Shown piece after piece: positions 1 through 10,200 of a DNA stretch of 64,000 nucleotides (position 1 is its first letter; every line of letters begins with the position of its first letter). The DNA lies in contig CAYYTK010000017.1 in the NCBI GenBank assembly GCA_964474695.1, forward strand, positions 29,388-93,387, read 5' to 3'. This stretch comes from DAOUBP01 sp964474695. Its GTDB lineage: Bacteria > Chloroflexota > Anaerolineae > CG2-30-64-16. A model generated the notes under the pieces. That model did not search any database. It saw only the letters and a list, made by a program, of their open reading frames with translations, and had not been told where the DNA came from. A program made the translations under genes and the position numbers.

Positions 1-2
1 GT

Positions 3-1865
3 CACGCTCAGCGCATGGGTAGTCAATTGTTTGCTGTGTTATGCCTACAACCAGGCCAGCAGGGCAAGAGATACCTTTCAGCAGAGCAGATACCGCCCAA
101 TAGTTGGCCTATGGATAAAGTGCTGTGGGAGCGTATAACTCCTCACTTGGGGGGCGATCGCCCTATTCCGCCTCTGGAAAACATCGAAGCCAATCCTCGC
201 TCCATGGACGTTCAAAACTACGGCTTTCAGAAATGGATCGACCTGTTCACCCCCCGTCAGCTTCTGTCCCTGCTGACTTTCACCAAACAGGTTCGGTGCG
301 CCCATGAGGAGATGCTAGCTGCTGGCTATGAATCATCACACGCCAAGGTTGTGACCACTTATCTTGGACTGATACTCAGCCGACTGACTGACTTCTGCAA
401 TGCACTCTGCACCGTCGCAACTGCTGGGGGACGTGGAATCCGACAGGTATTTTCGCGACAAGCACTACCCATGGTTTGGGATTTCGCCGAAGCAAACCCG
501 CTGAATTCAACAATTGCTAGCTGGAGTTCCATGTCGAGTACCGTCCTCCAGGTCCTGCGCCGAGGCAACTTCCCACCAAGCGCAGCTCATGTCGAACGAG
601 GTTCAGCTACCGAAACCACTTACCCACATGGATATTTCGACGCAGTTATCACCGATCCGCCATACTACGACAACGTCTCATACTCTAACCTTGCTGACTT
701 CTTCTATGTTTGGCTAGCAACCAGCATAGGCCATCTATACCCTGATCACTTCGCCACGTCACTTACGCCCAAAAAGCGAGAGGCCATTGCCGCGTCCTAT
801 CGACACGGAGGCAGCAGGGACGAAGCAAAGCGATTCTACGAGAACATGATGGCTCAAGTCTTCGCTGAAGCCAATCGCATATTGAAACCAAATGCTCCCA
901 TGGTGGTGGTATATGCTCACAAAACCACCTTGGGGTGGTCTACCTTGGTTGACGCTCTACGAAACTCGTGCTTCACTGTGACCGAGGCGTGGCCTTTGGA
1001 GACCGAGCAGGCTCATCGAAGCCGTGCCATCGAAAACGCTTCTCTTGCTTCCTCCATCTTCCTCGTTGCCCGCCGACGCGAATCCAACGAAACCGGCTCC
1101 TACGAACGCGACGTCCGCCCTGACCTGGAGCGCATCGTCCGCGAGCGCGTCGACCGGCTGTGGGCGCAGGGCGTCACCGGCGCGGACCTGGTGATCGCGT
1201 GCGTGGGCGCCGGGCTGGCCGCGTTCACGAAGTACGCGCGCGTCGAGTATGCCAACGGCGCACCTGTGCCCGCGGACACCTTCCTGGCCGAGGTCGAGGG
1301 CGCGGTGCTGGAGACGTTGCTGGAGCGGCTCTTCGGCATCAGCCGCGCCGGGTTCAGCCGGGTGGACGCAGCCACGCGGTTCTACGTGCTGTGGCGCTAC
1401 GCCTACCGCCTGGCTGCCATCGACGCTGGCGAGGCCATCGTCTTCGCCTACCCGCAGCACGTCGAACTCGACGGCGCCAACGGCCTGACAGGCGGCGGAA
1501 ACCCACTGGTCGAGAAGGGCGGCAGCAAGTACCGCCTGCGCGACTTCACCGAGCGCGGCGACGACGAGAAGCTTGGCCTGCCGAAGGACGGCCGCTCCGC
1601 CTCGCTGGTGGACGTCCTCCACCGCGTGCTCTGGCTGGTGGAGCACCGCCCGGCGCTGATCCCCGCGTACCTGGACGAAGCCCAGCCCGACATCGAGCAC
1701 CTGCGCGTCGTGGCCCAAACGCTGGCCGGGCAGACGCTGGCCGGCAACGGCAGCGGCGGGGGCCGGTCGCTGGTCGCCGCGCGTGGCGCGGAGGCGGCCA
1801 GCCTGCGGAAGCTGACGACGAATTGGCGGAGTTTGATTGAGACGGAGCGAAGAGGAATTGGATAG
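3..1865 (+). CDS. DUF1156-type DNA methyltransferase, 5'-truncated by window edge
   Basis: The frame is open to the left edge, so the gene starts outside the window; the first ATG (position 15) lies inside a conserved segment of the family and is not taken as the start. The core carries DPPYYDNVSYSNLADFF near position 650, the catalytic DPPY motif of amino-DNA methylases followed by the sequence usual in DUF1156 proteins. These enzymes are predicted adenine-specific DNA methylases of anti-phage loci and occur with DUF499 ATPases, as here (3262-6099). The C-terminal 260 residues are alpha/beta and end in an Arg-rich tail. Codon use changes sharply near position 1075: before it AT-richer codons are common, after it almost all third positions are G or C. 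This suggests a mosaic gene. Family assignment is firm; modified base and target are unknown. Confidence 0.88.
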   Translation, partial: HAQRMGSQLFAVLCLQPGQQGKRYLSAEQIPPNSWPMDKVLWERITPHLGGDRPIPPLENIEANPRSMDVQNYGFQKWIDLFTPRQLLSLLTFTKQVRCAHEEMLAAGYESSHAKVVTTYLGLILSRLTDFCNALCTVATAGGRGIRQVFSRQALPMVWDFAEANPLNSTIASWSSMSSTVLQVLRRGNFPPSAAHVERGSATETTYPHGYFDAVITDPPYYDNVSYSNLADFFYVWLATSIGHLYPDHFATSLTPKKREAIAASYRHGGSRDEAKRFYENMMAQVFAEANRILKPNAPMVVVYAHKTTLGWSTLVDALRNSCFTVTEAWPLETEQAHRSRAIENASLASSIFLVARRRESNETGSYERDVRPDLERIVRERVDRLWAQGVTGADLVIACVGAGLAAFTKYARVEYANGAPVPADTFLAEVEGAVLETLLERLFGISRAGFSRVDAATRFYVLWRYAYRLAAIDAGEAIVFAYPQHVELDGANGLTGGGNPLVEKGGSKYRLRDFTERGDDEKLGLPKDGRSASLVDVLHRVLWLVEHRPALIPAYLDEAQPDIEHLRVVAQTLAGQTLAGNGSGGGRSLVAARGAEAASLRKLTTNWRSLIETERRGIG

Positions 1866-2043
1866 GAAGCAGCGGGTCACGGACCCGTCAGGAGCGCAGA
1901 GTTCCGCTTCGGATGCCTGCGCGAACATCAATATGGGTCTTCTGCCTTGGGAAACCTGATTCAATCAACAAGCGCAGATCCGCGGTACAATTCTCTACAT
2001 GTGCGTGCCGAGTTCATCTCGATTCGATTAAGCAGGAGGCTTC

Positions 2044-2367
2044 ATGAAGGCGAAGATACGTGAACTCTTATGTTCTATCTTCAACCACGAGTGGGGCGAA
2101 TACACAGATATAGGTCCATGTCATCGGGCACGTACCTGCGAACGCTGCGGCAAAACGGAGAATCGGGATGTTCACACGATGGAATGGACGCCCGAGCGGG
2201 AGGGGTGCATCGGAGCATGCAGTAGGTGCGGAGCGAAAACACGACAGGAACACGACCTCTCCTGGGAATGGGACCCTGACTACGAACCATGCGACGATGG
2301 CGTGAATATGCAAGGCTGGCCTCGATTGTGGGAATGTAGCCGTTGCGGGTACACGTACCGCCAGTGA
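2044..2367 (+). CDS. small zinc-ribbon protein, unknown function
   Basis: A 107-residue protein starting at ATG 2044, seven bases after a strong AGGAGG-like site. It has several cysteine pairs (CERCGK, CSRCGAK and a C-terminal ECSRCGYTY) plus interspersed His and Trp, the look of two or three zinc knuckles or ribbons. No catalytic motif is visible. It lies between the DUF1156 methylase and the PD-(D/E)XK-like gene on the same strand and may be cotranscribed with them. Base composition is more AT-rich than the DUF499 gene downstream, as in the first kilobase of the window. I do not recognise a named family. An accessory DNA- or RNA-binding role is possible but not shown. Confidence 0.6.
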   Translation: MKAKIRELLCSIFNHEWGEYTDIGPCHRARTCERCGKTENRDVHTMEWTPEREGCIGACSRCGAKTRQEHDLSWEWDPDYEPCDDGVNMQGWPRLWECSRCGYTYRQ

Positions 2368-2617
2368 TGAACGGCCCGTTTCCTGGAAGTCGTTCGATGC
2401 CATGGGCTTCGTTGCGATAGCTGTCAAGCTGGGACAGAAACAAGAACATGCCGTCTGGGAGAACGAGTACCAGGCCGAAGACGTGTTCGCACCAGGATTT
2501 CTGCGAGTGAAGACCTAGTACATTCACACCGATTCACTCCAATCGCATTGGCGTTTAGCTGAGTTGCCGGGATAATCTGCGTGGATCGTTGACCGGCAGA
2601 CAGCAGGGACGAGGGCC

Positions 2618-3265
2618 ATGTTCTCATCGAATCAAATCCGCGCCTTTCGCCACTGGATCCAGGGCTACCAGAACTTCTACGAGCCGATCGTAGAGGCTTA
2701 CTTCCGCTTCGCCGGCTACGCGGTGCTGGCACACCCGGCGAAGGTCGGCGCAGCGGACATCCAACGCATCGTGGACGCCCTCTTCGACGGCCGCAAGCGG
2801 CTCGGACCGGATCTTGATAGCCGCGCGTTGCAGGCTTTTCTCAAGCGTCGCTCGCGCCTGCAGCCCGACTTCCTGCTGGAGCGCGGCGGCCGGCGTTACC
2901 TGGCCGAGCTGAAAAGCTGGGGCGGGTTCACCGCCTCCGGCCAGTTCGATCCCAAGCTGATGACCGACTATTTCCTGGGGCCCAAGCCCAACGCCTACGA
3001 CGGCGCCTATCTGCTGGTGGATTGGCTGGAGGACGCACCCATCGCGGGCAAGCTGCTGGTCGTTTCCTCTCGCAGCCCGCAGCATGACCAGGTGCAGGCA
3101 GGCCTGCAAAGGGCGTACGACACGCAGGTCGAGCTGCTCTACCTGGACGAAATCTTCCGGACGCCGCAGTTGGCCGGCGCCATCGAACGCCAACTGCGCT
3201 ACCTGGACGCCGCCGTTGCGGAGCTCAAGCAAGCCTTTCAGCCCAACCAAGGGGAACCTTCATGA
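2618..3265 (+). CDS. PD-(D/E)XK nuclease-like protein of a DUF499 locus
   Basis: 215 residues. The segment LQPDFLLERGGRRYLAELKS has PD at residues 83-84 and ELK at 97-99, the spacing and hydrophobic context of the PD-(D/E)XK nuclease fold (acidic residue on strand 2, E-x-K on strand 3). The N-terminal 60 residues are helical and aromatic-rich. Its stop overlaps the start of the DUF499 gene (ATGA, 3262-3265), so the two are almost certainly translationally coupled. In a methylase/ATPase locus a nuclease would supply the restriction activity; that is an inference from context. It could instead be a DNA-binding protein with a decayed nuclease fold, since I cannot verify the remaining active-site residues. 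Confidence 0.6.
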   Translation: MFSSNQIRAFRHWIQGYQNFYEPIVEAYFRFAGYAVLAHPAKVGAADIQRIVDALFDGRKRLGPDLDSRALQAFLKRRSRLQPDFLLERGGRRYLAELKSWGGFTASGQFDPKLMTDYFLGPKPNAYDGAYLLVDWLEDAPIAGKLLVVSSRSPQHDQVQAGLQRAYDTQVELLYLDEIFRTPQLAGAIERQLRYLDAAVAELKQAFQPNQGEPS

Positions 3266-6099
3266 CCACCGCCCAACTTCGTCCCTGGAGCCAGGTCGTC
3301 AGCCTCGACCACGACGTCGAGTCCGGCAACACCGCGGTCGCAGCCTACGCGATTGACCTCGGCGCGCTGGTGGCGGGCGACCCGCGCATCCCGCGCGTCT
3401 ACCGTCAGCCGGCCGACTTCTTCGCGGTGACGCACCTCACGACCGGCCTGCGCCGGCTGCTGAGCGACGTCCTGGCCGGGCTGACCGGCGGAACCGGCGA
3501 CCGGGTGCTCCAGCTCCGTTCACCCTTCGGCGGCGGCAAGTCGCACACGCTGGCCGCGCTCTACCACGCAGCCAAGGACCGGAGCGCGCTCGACGTGCTG
3601 CCGGGCGGCACGGCGCTGCCGCGGCCGGGGACCGTGCGCATCGCCGTGTTCGACGGTGAGAAGTTCGACGTGCAGGGGCGGCTCGTGGAGGGCCAGCAGG
3701 TGCACACGATGTGGGGGGTGCTGGCAGCTCAACTTGGCCCCTACGACGCCGTGGCCTACCACGACGCCAACCGCATCGCGCCCGGCGGCGACCGCATCGC
3801 CGAGATGCTGGGCGACGAACCGACCCTGATCCTGCTGGACGAGGTGCTCAAGTACCTGGAGCGCGCCGGCGCGGAGGTGGTGGGCGACTCCACGCTGGGC
3901 CGCCAGACCCAGGACTTCGTGCAGTCCCTCTCAGTGGAAGTGGCCCGCTCGGCGCGCGCGGTCCTGGTCTACAGCCTCCAGGCCAGCACGCGCGAGGCGC
4001 TCGGCAATGAGGCGCTGCTGGCCATGCTCGACCACCTCACTTCCCGCGTCGATGCCAAGCGCGAGCCGGTCTCCGGCGACGAGATCCTGCCCGTGCTGCG
4101 CCGCCGGCTGCTCCGCGCACCGTGGCCCACGGCGGACGACGCCCGCCCCGTTGCCGAGGCCTATGCGGCCGAGATCACCCGCATGCGCGCCGCGCACGCC
4201 GTAGATGAAGCCTCCCGCCGCGCGGCCGAAGACGACCGGCTGGCGCTGCGCGACCGGCTCGTGGCCGCGTACCCGTTCCACCCTGCGCTGATCGACATCA
4301 TGCGCGAGCGGTGGGCCTCGCTGCCCGACTTCCAACGCACGCGCGGCGCGCTGCGCTTCCTGGCGGTCTGCCTGCACACGCTGAAACAGGCCAACACGGC
4401 CGGCCCCCTGCTTGGCCCCGGCGACATCGCCATTGAGAACGACGACGTGGCCCAGGCCTTCTTCACCGAGGTCGGCCAGCGCGAGCCGTTCAAGGCGGTG
4501 CTGGAGCGCGACTTCCGCGGCCCCAACGCCCGCATCGGCCGCATTGACGAGCGGCTGGGTCGCGAGCACCCGGAGCTGAGCGGCGTCCGGCCGGCCATGC
4601 GCATTGCCACCGCCATCCTGGCCTACTCCTTCGGCGGCCTGACCCGCCGCGACGAGCAGGGCGGCGAACCGATCGCCACCGGTGTCACCGAGACCGAGCT
4701 GCTCTCGGCCGTGGTCAGTCCCGAGCTCGACGACATCACCGCGCGCGCCGTGCTGAACGAGCTGCGCACGCAGTGTCTCTTCCTTCACTTCGACGGCGCG
4801 CACTACGCGTTCAAGACGACCCCCAACGTCACCCAACTCCTGGAGGACCAGGCGGTCCACGTGCGCCCGCGCGAGATCGAGGAAGCCATCGAGGCCGACC
4901 TGGTGAACCGCCTGAGCGGCCGGCACGGCGCCATCGTCTGGCCGCGGGCCAGCCAGGGCATCCCCGACCGCGAGCCGCGCTTCCTGCTCGCCTACCTGCC
5001 GCTCGATTTCGCGGCCCTGAGCGATGCAGGCCAGGAGCAGCAGGCCAAGGCGTATTTCACGCAGTACGGCGACGCGCCGCGGCGCTACCGCAACGGGCTG
5101 GGCCTGGCGATCCCGAGCCGCGAGCCGGCCGACACCCTGCGCCGGGCCACCCGCTACCTCAAGGCGATCGCACTGCTCAAGGGCCGGCGGCAGGAGTTCA
5201 ACCTGACGAGTGCGCAACTGGCCCAGCTCAACCAGCGCGAGACCGCGGAAAAGACGGCGTTCGAGTCAGCCATGCGCGACCTGTACGCGTCCGTCTGGCT
5301 GCCGGCGTTCAGCGAAGCCGGCCTGGCCATCGAAAAGGTCGGCCTTGCCGGCCGGCCGCTCCAGGCGACCACAGTCCACGAGCGGCTGAGCGAGCTGCTC
5401 ACCGCGGTGTCGCCCCCGCGTCTCTTCAACTCGCTGCGGCCCGCCAAGATCGTCGAACTGCTCCGGCTCGGCGCCGGCGCCGGCGAGAACCGGACCGTGG
5501 GCGTGGACCAGGTGATCGCTACATTCTACGAGGTGCCCGGCCTGCCCCGGCTGGAGAGCGACGCCGCGATCCGGCAAGCCATCGCGGCCGGTGTGCAGGA
5601 GCGCACCTTCGGCCTGGTCGGCCGCGCGGGCCGCGACGAGGTCACCCGGCTGCGCGAGGCGAGCGGCTACCTGGTCAGCCGCCGCGCGGTGCAGATCGGC
5701 GTGGCCGTGCCGGCGGACAGCATCGAGCCGGCTGCCGCGTTCCTCATCGTGCCGGAAGCGATCGAGAGTGAGGCGCCGCCTCCCGCACCCACTCCTGACC
5801 AGACACAACCCGCCGCTGGCGGCGTCACCCCAACACCCGGTGTGACCGTCGTCACGCCAGGCGGCACTCGCCCCACGCCCAACGCCGACCGCTGCACGTC
5901 CGTGCGCCTCGCCATGCGCATGACCCGGCGCGAAATCTTCGCCAGCTCGAACGCCCTGGCCAACCTGGCCGACAAGGCCGGCGACATCCAGGTGACGGTG
6001 GAGGCGGAGAAGGCAGATGGCTTCGATCCCGCCTGGCTGCGGAATGCGGTGCTGGAGCCGCTGGAGGAGGCGGATGTGAGGATGGAAGAGCAGGGGTAA
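3262..6099 (+). CDS. DUF499 ATPase, anti-phage locus
   Basis: 945 residues, close to the usual size of the family. The P-loop SPFGGGKSHTLAALYH is at about residues 87-102 and is the characteristic GGGKSH form of DUF499 proteins. Walker B is LILLDEVLKYLE near residues 188-199. Around residues 838-877 is a Pro/Thr-rich linker that separates a small C-terminal domain. DUF499 ATPases are found with DUF1156 methylases in defence islands and are thought to power target recognition or DNA processing. Start codon ATG overlaps the stop of the nuclease-like gene by four bases. Codon use is very GC-rich, like the 3' half of the methylase gene. Good family call; biochemical role unproven. Confidence 0.88.
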   Translation: MTTAQLRPWSQVVSLDHDVESGNTAVAAYAIDLGALVAGDPRIPRVYRQPADFFAVTHLTTGLRRLLSDVLAGLTGGTGDRVLQLRSPFGGGKSHTLAALYHAAKDRSALDVLPGGTALPRPGTVRIAVFDGEKFDVQGRLVEGQQVHTMWGVLAAQLGPYDAVAYHDANRIAPGGDRIAEMLGDEPTLILLDEVLKYLERAGAEVVGDSTLGRQTQDFVQSLSVEVARSARAVLVYSLQASTREALGNEALLAMLDHLTSRVDAKREPVSGDEILPVLRRRLLRAPWPTADDARPVAEAYAAEITRMRAAHAVDEASRRAAEDDRLALRDRLVAAYPFHPALIDIMRERWASLPDFQRTRGALRFLAVCLHTLKQANTAGPLLGPGDIAIENDDVAQAFFTEVGQREPFKAVLERDFRGPNARIGRIDERLGREHPELSGVRPAMRIATAILAYSFGGLTRRDEQGGEPIATGVTETELLSAVVSPELDDITARAVLNELRTQCLFLHFDGAHYAFKTTPNVTQLLEDQAVHVRPREIEEAIEADLVNRLSGRHGAIVWPRASQGIPDREPRFLLAYLPLDFAALSDAGQEQQAKAYFTQYGDAPRRYRNGLGLAIPSREPADTLRRATRYLKAIALLKGRRQEFNLTSAQLAQLNQRETAEKTAFESAMRDLYASVWLPAFSEAGLAIEKVGLAGRPLQATTVHERLSELLTAVSPPRLFNSLRPAKIVELLRLGAGAGENRTVGVDQVIATFYEVPGLPRLESDAAIRQAIAAGVQERTFGLVGRAGRDEVTRLREASGYLVSRRAVQIGVAVPADSIEPAAAFLIVPEAIESEAPPPAPTPDQTQPAAGGVTPTPGVTVVTPGGTRPTPNADRCTSVRLAMRMTRREIFASSNALANLADKAGDIQVTVEAEKADGFDPAWLRNAVLEPLEEADVRMEEQG

Positions 6100-6174
6100 C
6101 GTCGGGATCACGTCGGTAGTTTATTAACGCGGATCACAATGCCATCCCAAGCGATTAGTTGAGGAGGTATTGAC

Positions 6175-6882
6175 GTGGACGATCTTCAGGTCTTCATTTG
6201 CTACAGTCACAAAGATGCCAAGTGGTTCGACGAAAGTAACGAGCGCTGTCTGATCCCCTGGCTGGAAGATATCCTGCGCGCCAGAGGCATCACGCTGTGG
6301 TTTGACCGCAGCGGACTGAAGGCCGGCGACCAGTACCGGAACGAGCTTATTGCAGGCATAGACCGCTCACGGATCGCGCTGCTGTTGGTCAGCTGGAACT
6401 TCCTCGCCTCGGACTTCATTCTGAAGACAGAACTGCCTCGCATCCAGGCGCGGGAAGACCAACACCTGATAACCGTGATTCCCGTGTTGCTTTCCCCTTG
6501 CGAGTGGAAGCAGTACCCACAGATCGAGAAGTACCAGATCCTGCCAGGCCAGCCAACACCGCTAGTCAATTACACCCGGAATGACGTTGACTGGGAAGAT
6601 GCCAAAAACCAGATTTTGACGGCCGTTCTTGCCAGAGCTGACGAAATCCGCCGAGCAGCGCCTCCATCCCCTGAAGAGCGACGGGAACTGCGCCAGCGGG
6701 AGCAGTGCGAACAGGAGGACCAAGCCTGGGAAACAAGGATGGAAAAGGACCAAGAGAGATGGGAACAGGAGGTTAGGATCGCCCAAGAGAAAGAGCAGGC
6801 AAACTGGGATGCGTGGCATGAGCGGGAACAGGCCAAATGGGACGCGTGGCGCCGGGAATTCTATGGGGATGACCACGAATAG
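6175..6882 (+). CDS. TIR-domain protein with charged Trp-rich tail
   Basis: 235 residues from a GTG start; TTGAGGAGGTATTGAC just upstream is a strong ribosome binding site that fixes this start. Residues 4-130 form a TIR domain (VFICYSHKDAKWFD at the N-terminus; LLLVSWNFLASDF followed by a TEL where the catalytic NADase glutamate of bacterial TIRs normally sits). Residues 165-235 are almost entirely Glu, Gln, Arg and Trp, with two near copies of a WDAW-containing unit, and should form a charged helix or coiled coil. No membrane helix is present, unlike the next two TIR proteins. A soluble NAD-cleaving or messenger-making enzyme, or a TIR adaptor, are both possible. Confidence 0.82.
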   Translation: MDDLQVFICYSHKDAKWFDESNERCLIPWLEDILRARGITLWFDRSGLKAGDQYRNELIAGIDRSRIALLLVSWNFLASDFILKTELPRIQAREDQHLITVIPVLLSPCEWKQYPQIEKYQILPGQPTPLVNYTRNDVDWEDAKNQILTAVLARADEIRRAAPPSPEERRELRQREQCEQEDQAWETRMEKDQERWEQEVRIAQEKEQANWDAWHEREQAKWDAWRREFYGDDHE

Positions 6883-7215
6883 ATACCACGACAGAACTGA
6901 TGCTGCGGCAATGGCCTCCGGATTGCTGCGCACTCATGCCAGGTTGTTCGGCCGGAAGTACTGCCTCGCCGCGACCGGTGCCACAAAACGAACACCTATC
7001 TTGGTAATCCAGGCGCTCGAGCAGGCGCACGACAGTGAAATGCGAGCCGGATTGCTGTTCCTGCGCGGCCAGGCACCGTAACCAAGAGAAACGCAGTCAT
7101 CTGAGCCCCGCCACTTCTGTATCGATAGCCTGAGTTGCTCTGTTGTCATCAAGGCTGTGCTTCACCTGTGTACGCAGACATAATGGCTTGACTTGCGACC
7201 GAGGAAGACTCCACT
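6883..7215 (+). other. intergenic region, 333 bp
   Basis: No convincing gene. One frame stays open from about 6890 to 7081, but it is the tail of a frame shifted inside the TIR gene and has no start or binding site of its own. A GAGGAAGA ribosome binding site sits at its right end just before ATG 7216. I see no clear promoter or terminator. Confidence 0.4.
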
Positions 7216-10200
7216 ATGACAGACCCGACCACTCCCGATTACCGTTACTGGGCCTTCATCAGCTACAGCAGCAAAGACGCCGTGCACGCCAGATGGCTGC
7301 ACCGCGCCATCGAGACTTATGGCATTCCTGCTAAGCTGGTCGAGCATGGCCATACGACGCCGCTGGGCGAACCGGCCCCCAAGCAGTTCAAGCCGGTGTT
7401 CCGCGACCGTGACGAGCTGCCCGCTTCCGCCGACCTGGGAGAAGCTATTCAAGACGCCCTTGCCGCCTCGCGCTGCTTGATCGTGATCTGTTCACCCCAT
7501 GCTGCAATTTCGCCATGGGTTAATCGGGAGATCGAGACCTTCATCGAGATGGGCCGGGGCGACCGCATCTTCGCGTATATCGTGGACGGCGAGCCGAACA
7601 GCGACGACGAGAGGGAGTGTTTTCCGCCCGTGCTCAGGCGGCCGGTCGAACCTTTAGCCGCGGATGCCCGCCAGTCAAAAGATGGGCGAAACGATGCCAA
7701 ACTCAAGCTACTGGCCGGCATGCTCGGCGTGGGATTTGACGCGCTCAAGCAACGCGATACTCAGCGCCGGGTGCGCCGCCTCCAGGTAGTCGTTGCGGCA
7801 GTCCTTCTCCTTGCACTGGTTCTGAGTGGCCTGGCCTGGTACGCCAACGCAGCCCGGCTGCGAGCAGAGGCGGCTGAAGCCAACGCGGTCAACGAGTCGT
7901 ATGTCCGAGCGACAGCCGAGGCCCAGGCCGTATCTGAATCCCATGTTCGCGCAACAGCAGAAGCTAATGCAGTCACTGAGGCCCATGCGCGCGCCACAGC
8001 CCAGGCCGTGGCGGAAGATGAGCGCAATCGCGCCGAAGACGAGGCTCGAATTGCGCGAGTGCGTGAGCTGGCAGCAAAATCGCAGGCGGTCATCGAAAGC
8101 CAACCGCAGCACAGCCTGCTGCTTGGAATCGAGGCCGTTCAACTCGGCGCACAGGCCACACAAGCGTTGACTGGGGCTAAGAACAATCTCTATCAAGCAC
8201 TCTCTAGGATTGGCGGCCTTGGCTTGAGTGGCCACCGCAATTGGACTTGGCGGATGGCCTTCAGCTTGAACAGTCAGCGTTTGGTTACGGGCGGCCAGGA
8301 TGGCACTGCACGCGTATGGGACATGACGGAGTCACCTATCCCACGTAATACCAGGGTTTACCAGACAAGGAATTCGATTACGTCGGTGGCCGTCAGCCCG
8401 GATGGTCGATGGCTGGCTGCCGCAGACGGAGACTTGGGACTCAATCCCTACTTGGTTGGTGATCTGGGTGGACTGGACACGCTTTTTCAGAGACGGGATC
8501 GTCAAGTGCAAGGCGCAGTCGACCGAAGCCGCGATACTGCCGTCTACTTGTGGGATCTCAATGCGCCTGACGACCGCCCTCCCATCGTCCTTGGGGGCTA
8601 CGACCACATAATCCACGCACTTGCTTTCAGCCCGGACAATCGCTGGTTGGCTACCGGCAACTACGACGCCACTGTGCGTCTGTGGAGTCTGGAAGCTCTT
8701 ACGACCACGCAACCAATCATCCTGCATGGTCACGAATGGGATGTGTTGTCAATCGCCTTCAGCCCAGATGGGCGGCGGTTAGTTACTGGCAGCGCTGACA
8801 ACACAGCTCGCGTGTGGGACCTTTCCGTACCCGAGCCAGATAAGACCTCGATCGTGCTTGCTGGCCACACTGATCAGATCCAGGCCATGGCGATGAGTTC
8901 TGATGGGCACTGGCTAGTTACCGGCAGTGAAGACAAAACGGCCCGCTTATGGGACTTGACTGCACCTGACCCAGCTTCAACATCGGTGGTCATCGCACAA
9001 CACAAGGCAACCGTTGCTGCAGTTGCTATCAGTCCAGATAACCGATGGGTGGCAACGGGAGGCTTTGCCGAGGACAATACCGTACACTTGGTGGATCTCG
9101 CGGCCAGTCAATCGATAACGGATTCGCTGGTGTTTCGGGGGCACGAACGGAGCGTCATAGGTCTTGCATTCAGCCCCGACAGTCATTGGCTCGTGTCAGC
9201 AAGCCTGGACAGCACTCTGCGTGCCTGGAATATCACATCCCCAGATCCTGTGGCTTCGGTTCGCGTCATTCGCGGGCAAAACAGCGCAAACCGCGCCATT
9301 GCTGTTAGCCCAGACGGCCGCTGGCTTGTAGCCGGCAGTGAAGATGGCAACGTGCGCCGATGGGCCATGTCAACAATTACCGGCACATCTGTATTGGGCA
9401 ATCCTGCTACCATCCCCCTGGCCTTGATGGGACACAAGGACAGGATCGTTGACCTGGCTGTCAGTCCGGATGGCCGTTGGTTGGCCACAGGCAGCAAGGA
9501 AGCCACGGCGCGGCTGTGGGATTTGCATTCGTTCTCGCCAGAATCTTTCTTTTCGACCGATGCTCTCCCCTCAATTGCGCTCGAAGGTCACCGGGACGAA
9601 GTATATAAACTCGCGTTCAGCGCTGACAGTCATTGGCTTGCGACCGCCAGCTTGGATGACACCGCGCGGCTGTGGGATCTGAAGGCAGCCAACCCGGCAG
9701 TCACCTCTCTACTTCTGGAGGGTCATGAGGGAGATATCAATGCTGTTGCGTTCAGCCCGGATGGCCATTGGCTTGTCACCGCCAGTGATGATCGAACTGC
9801 ACGTCTATGGGATATCAGATCGACTAATCCAGCGGAGGACTATGTCGCTCTCACTGGTCATCAACTCCCAGTGCTCGTGGCAGAATTCAGCAGCAACGGG
9901 CGCTGGCTGGCGACAGGTAGCATGGATGCTACAGCACGCCTCTGGGACATGTCCTTGGCAACTCCTGAAGCCAAGCCGATGGAACTGACCGGTCACACCG
10001 ATCATGTGATTGCGATGGCGTTTAGCCCAGACAATCACTGGTTGGCAACCGGCAGTGCGGACCACACCGCCCGTCTCTGGGACTTGACCAATCCAGAAAG
10101 CAGCACCCCGGTAGCGGTCCTGAGCGGCCACGTAGGCTATGTCACTACAGTCGCGTTCAGCCCTGATTGCCGTTGGCTGGTTACCGGAGGAGCAGGATCC

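Noticed and set aside
1873..1887. CGGGTC-ACG-GACCCG hairpin after the methylase as a terminator
   Set aside because: Six-pair stem with no T run; too weak to report as a feature.
957..1964. Long antisense frame opposite the methylase gene (similar ones at 3931-5217 and 5266-6111)
   Set aside because: Long antisense frames are expected in GC-rich genes; no ribosome site and no protein features.
4773..5771. Plus-strand frame of 332 codons inside the DUF499 gene
   Set aside because: Out of frame with a well-supported gene; Arg/Pro/Ala-rich composition is typical of a shadow.
6629..7081. Possible gene running out of the TIR gene into the following gap
   Set aside because: Starts inside the TIR gene in another frame and has no domain features in its 3' half.
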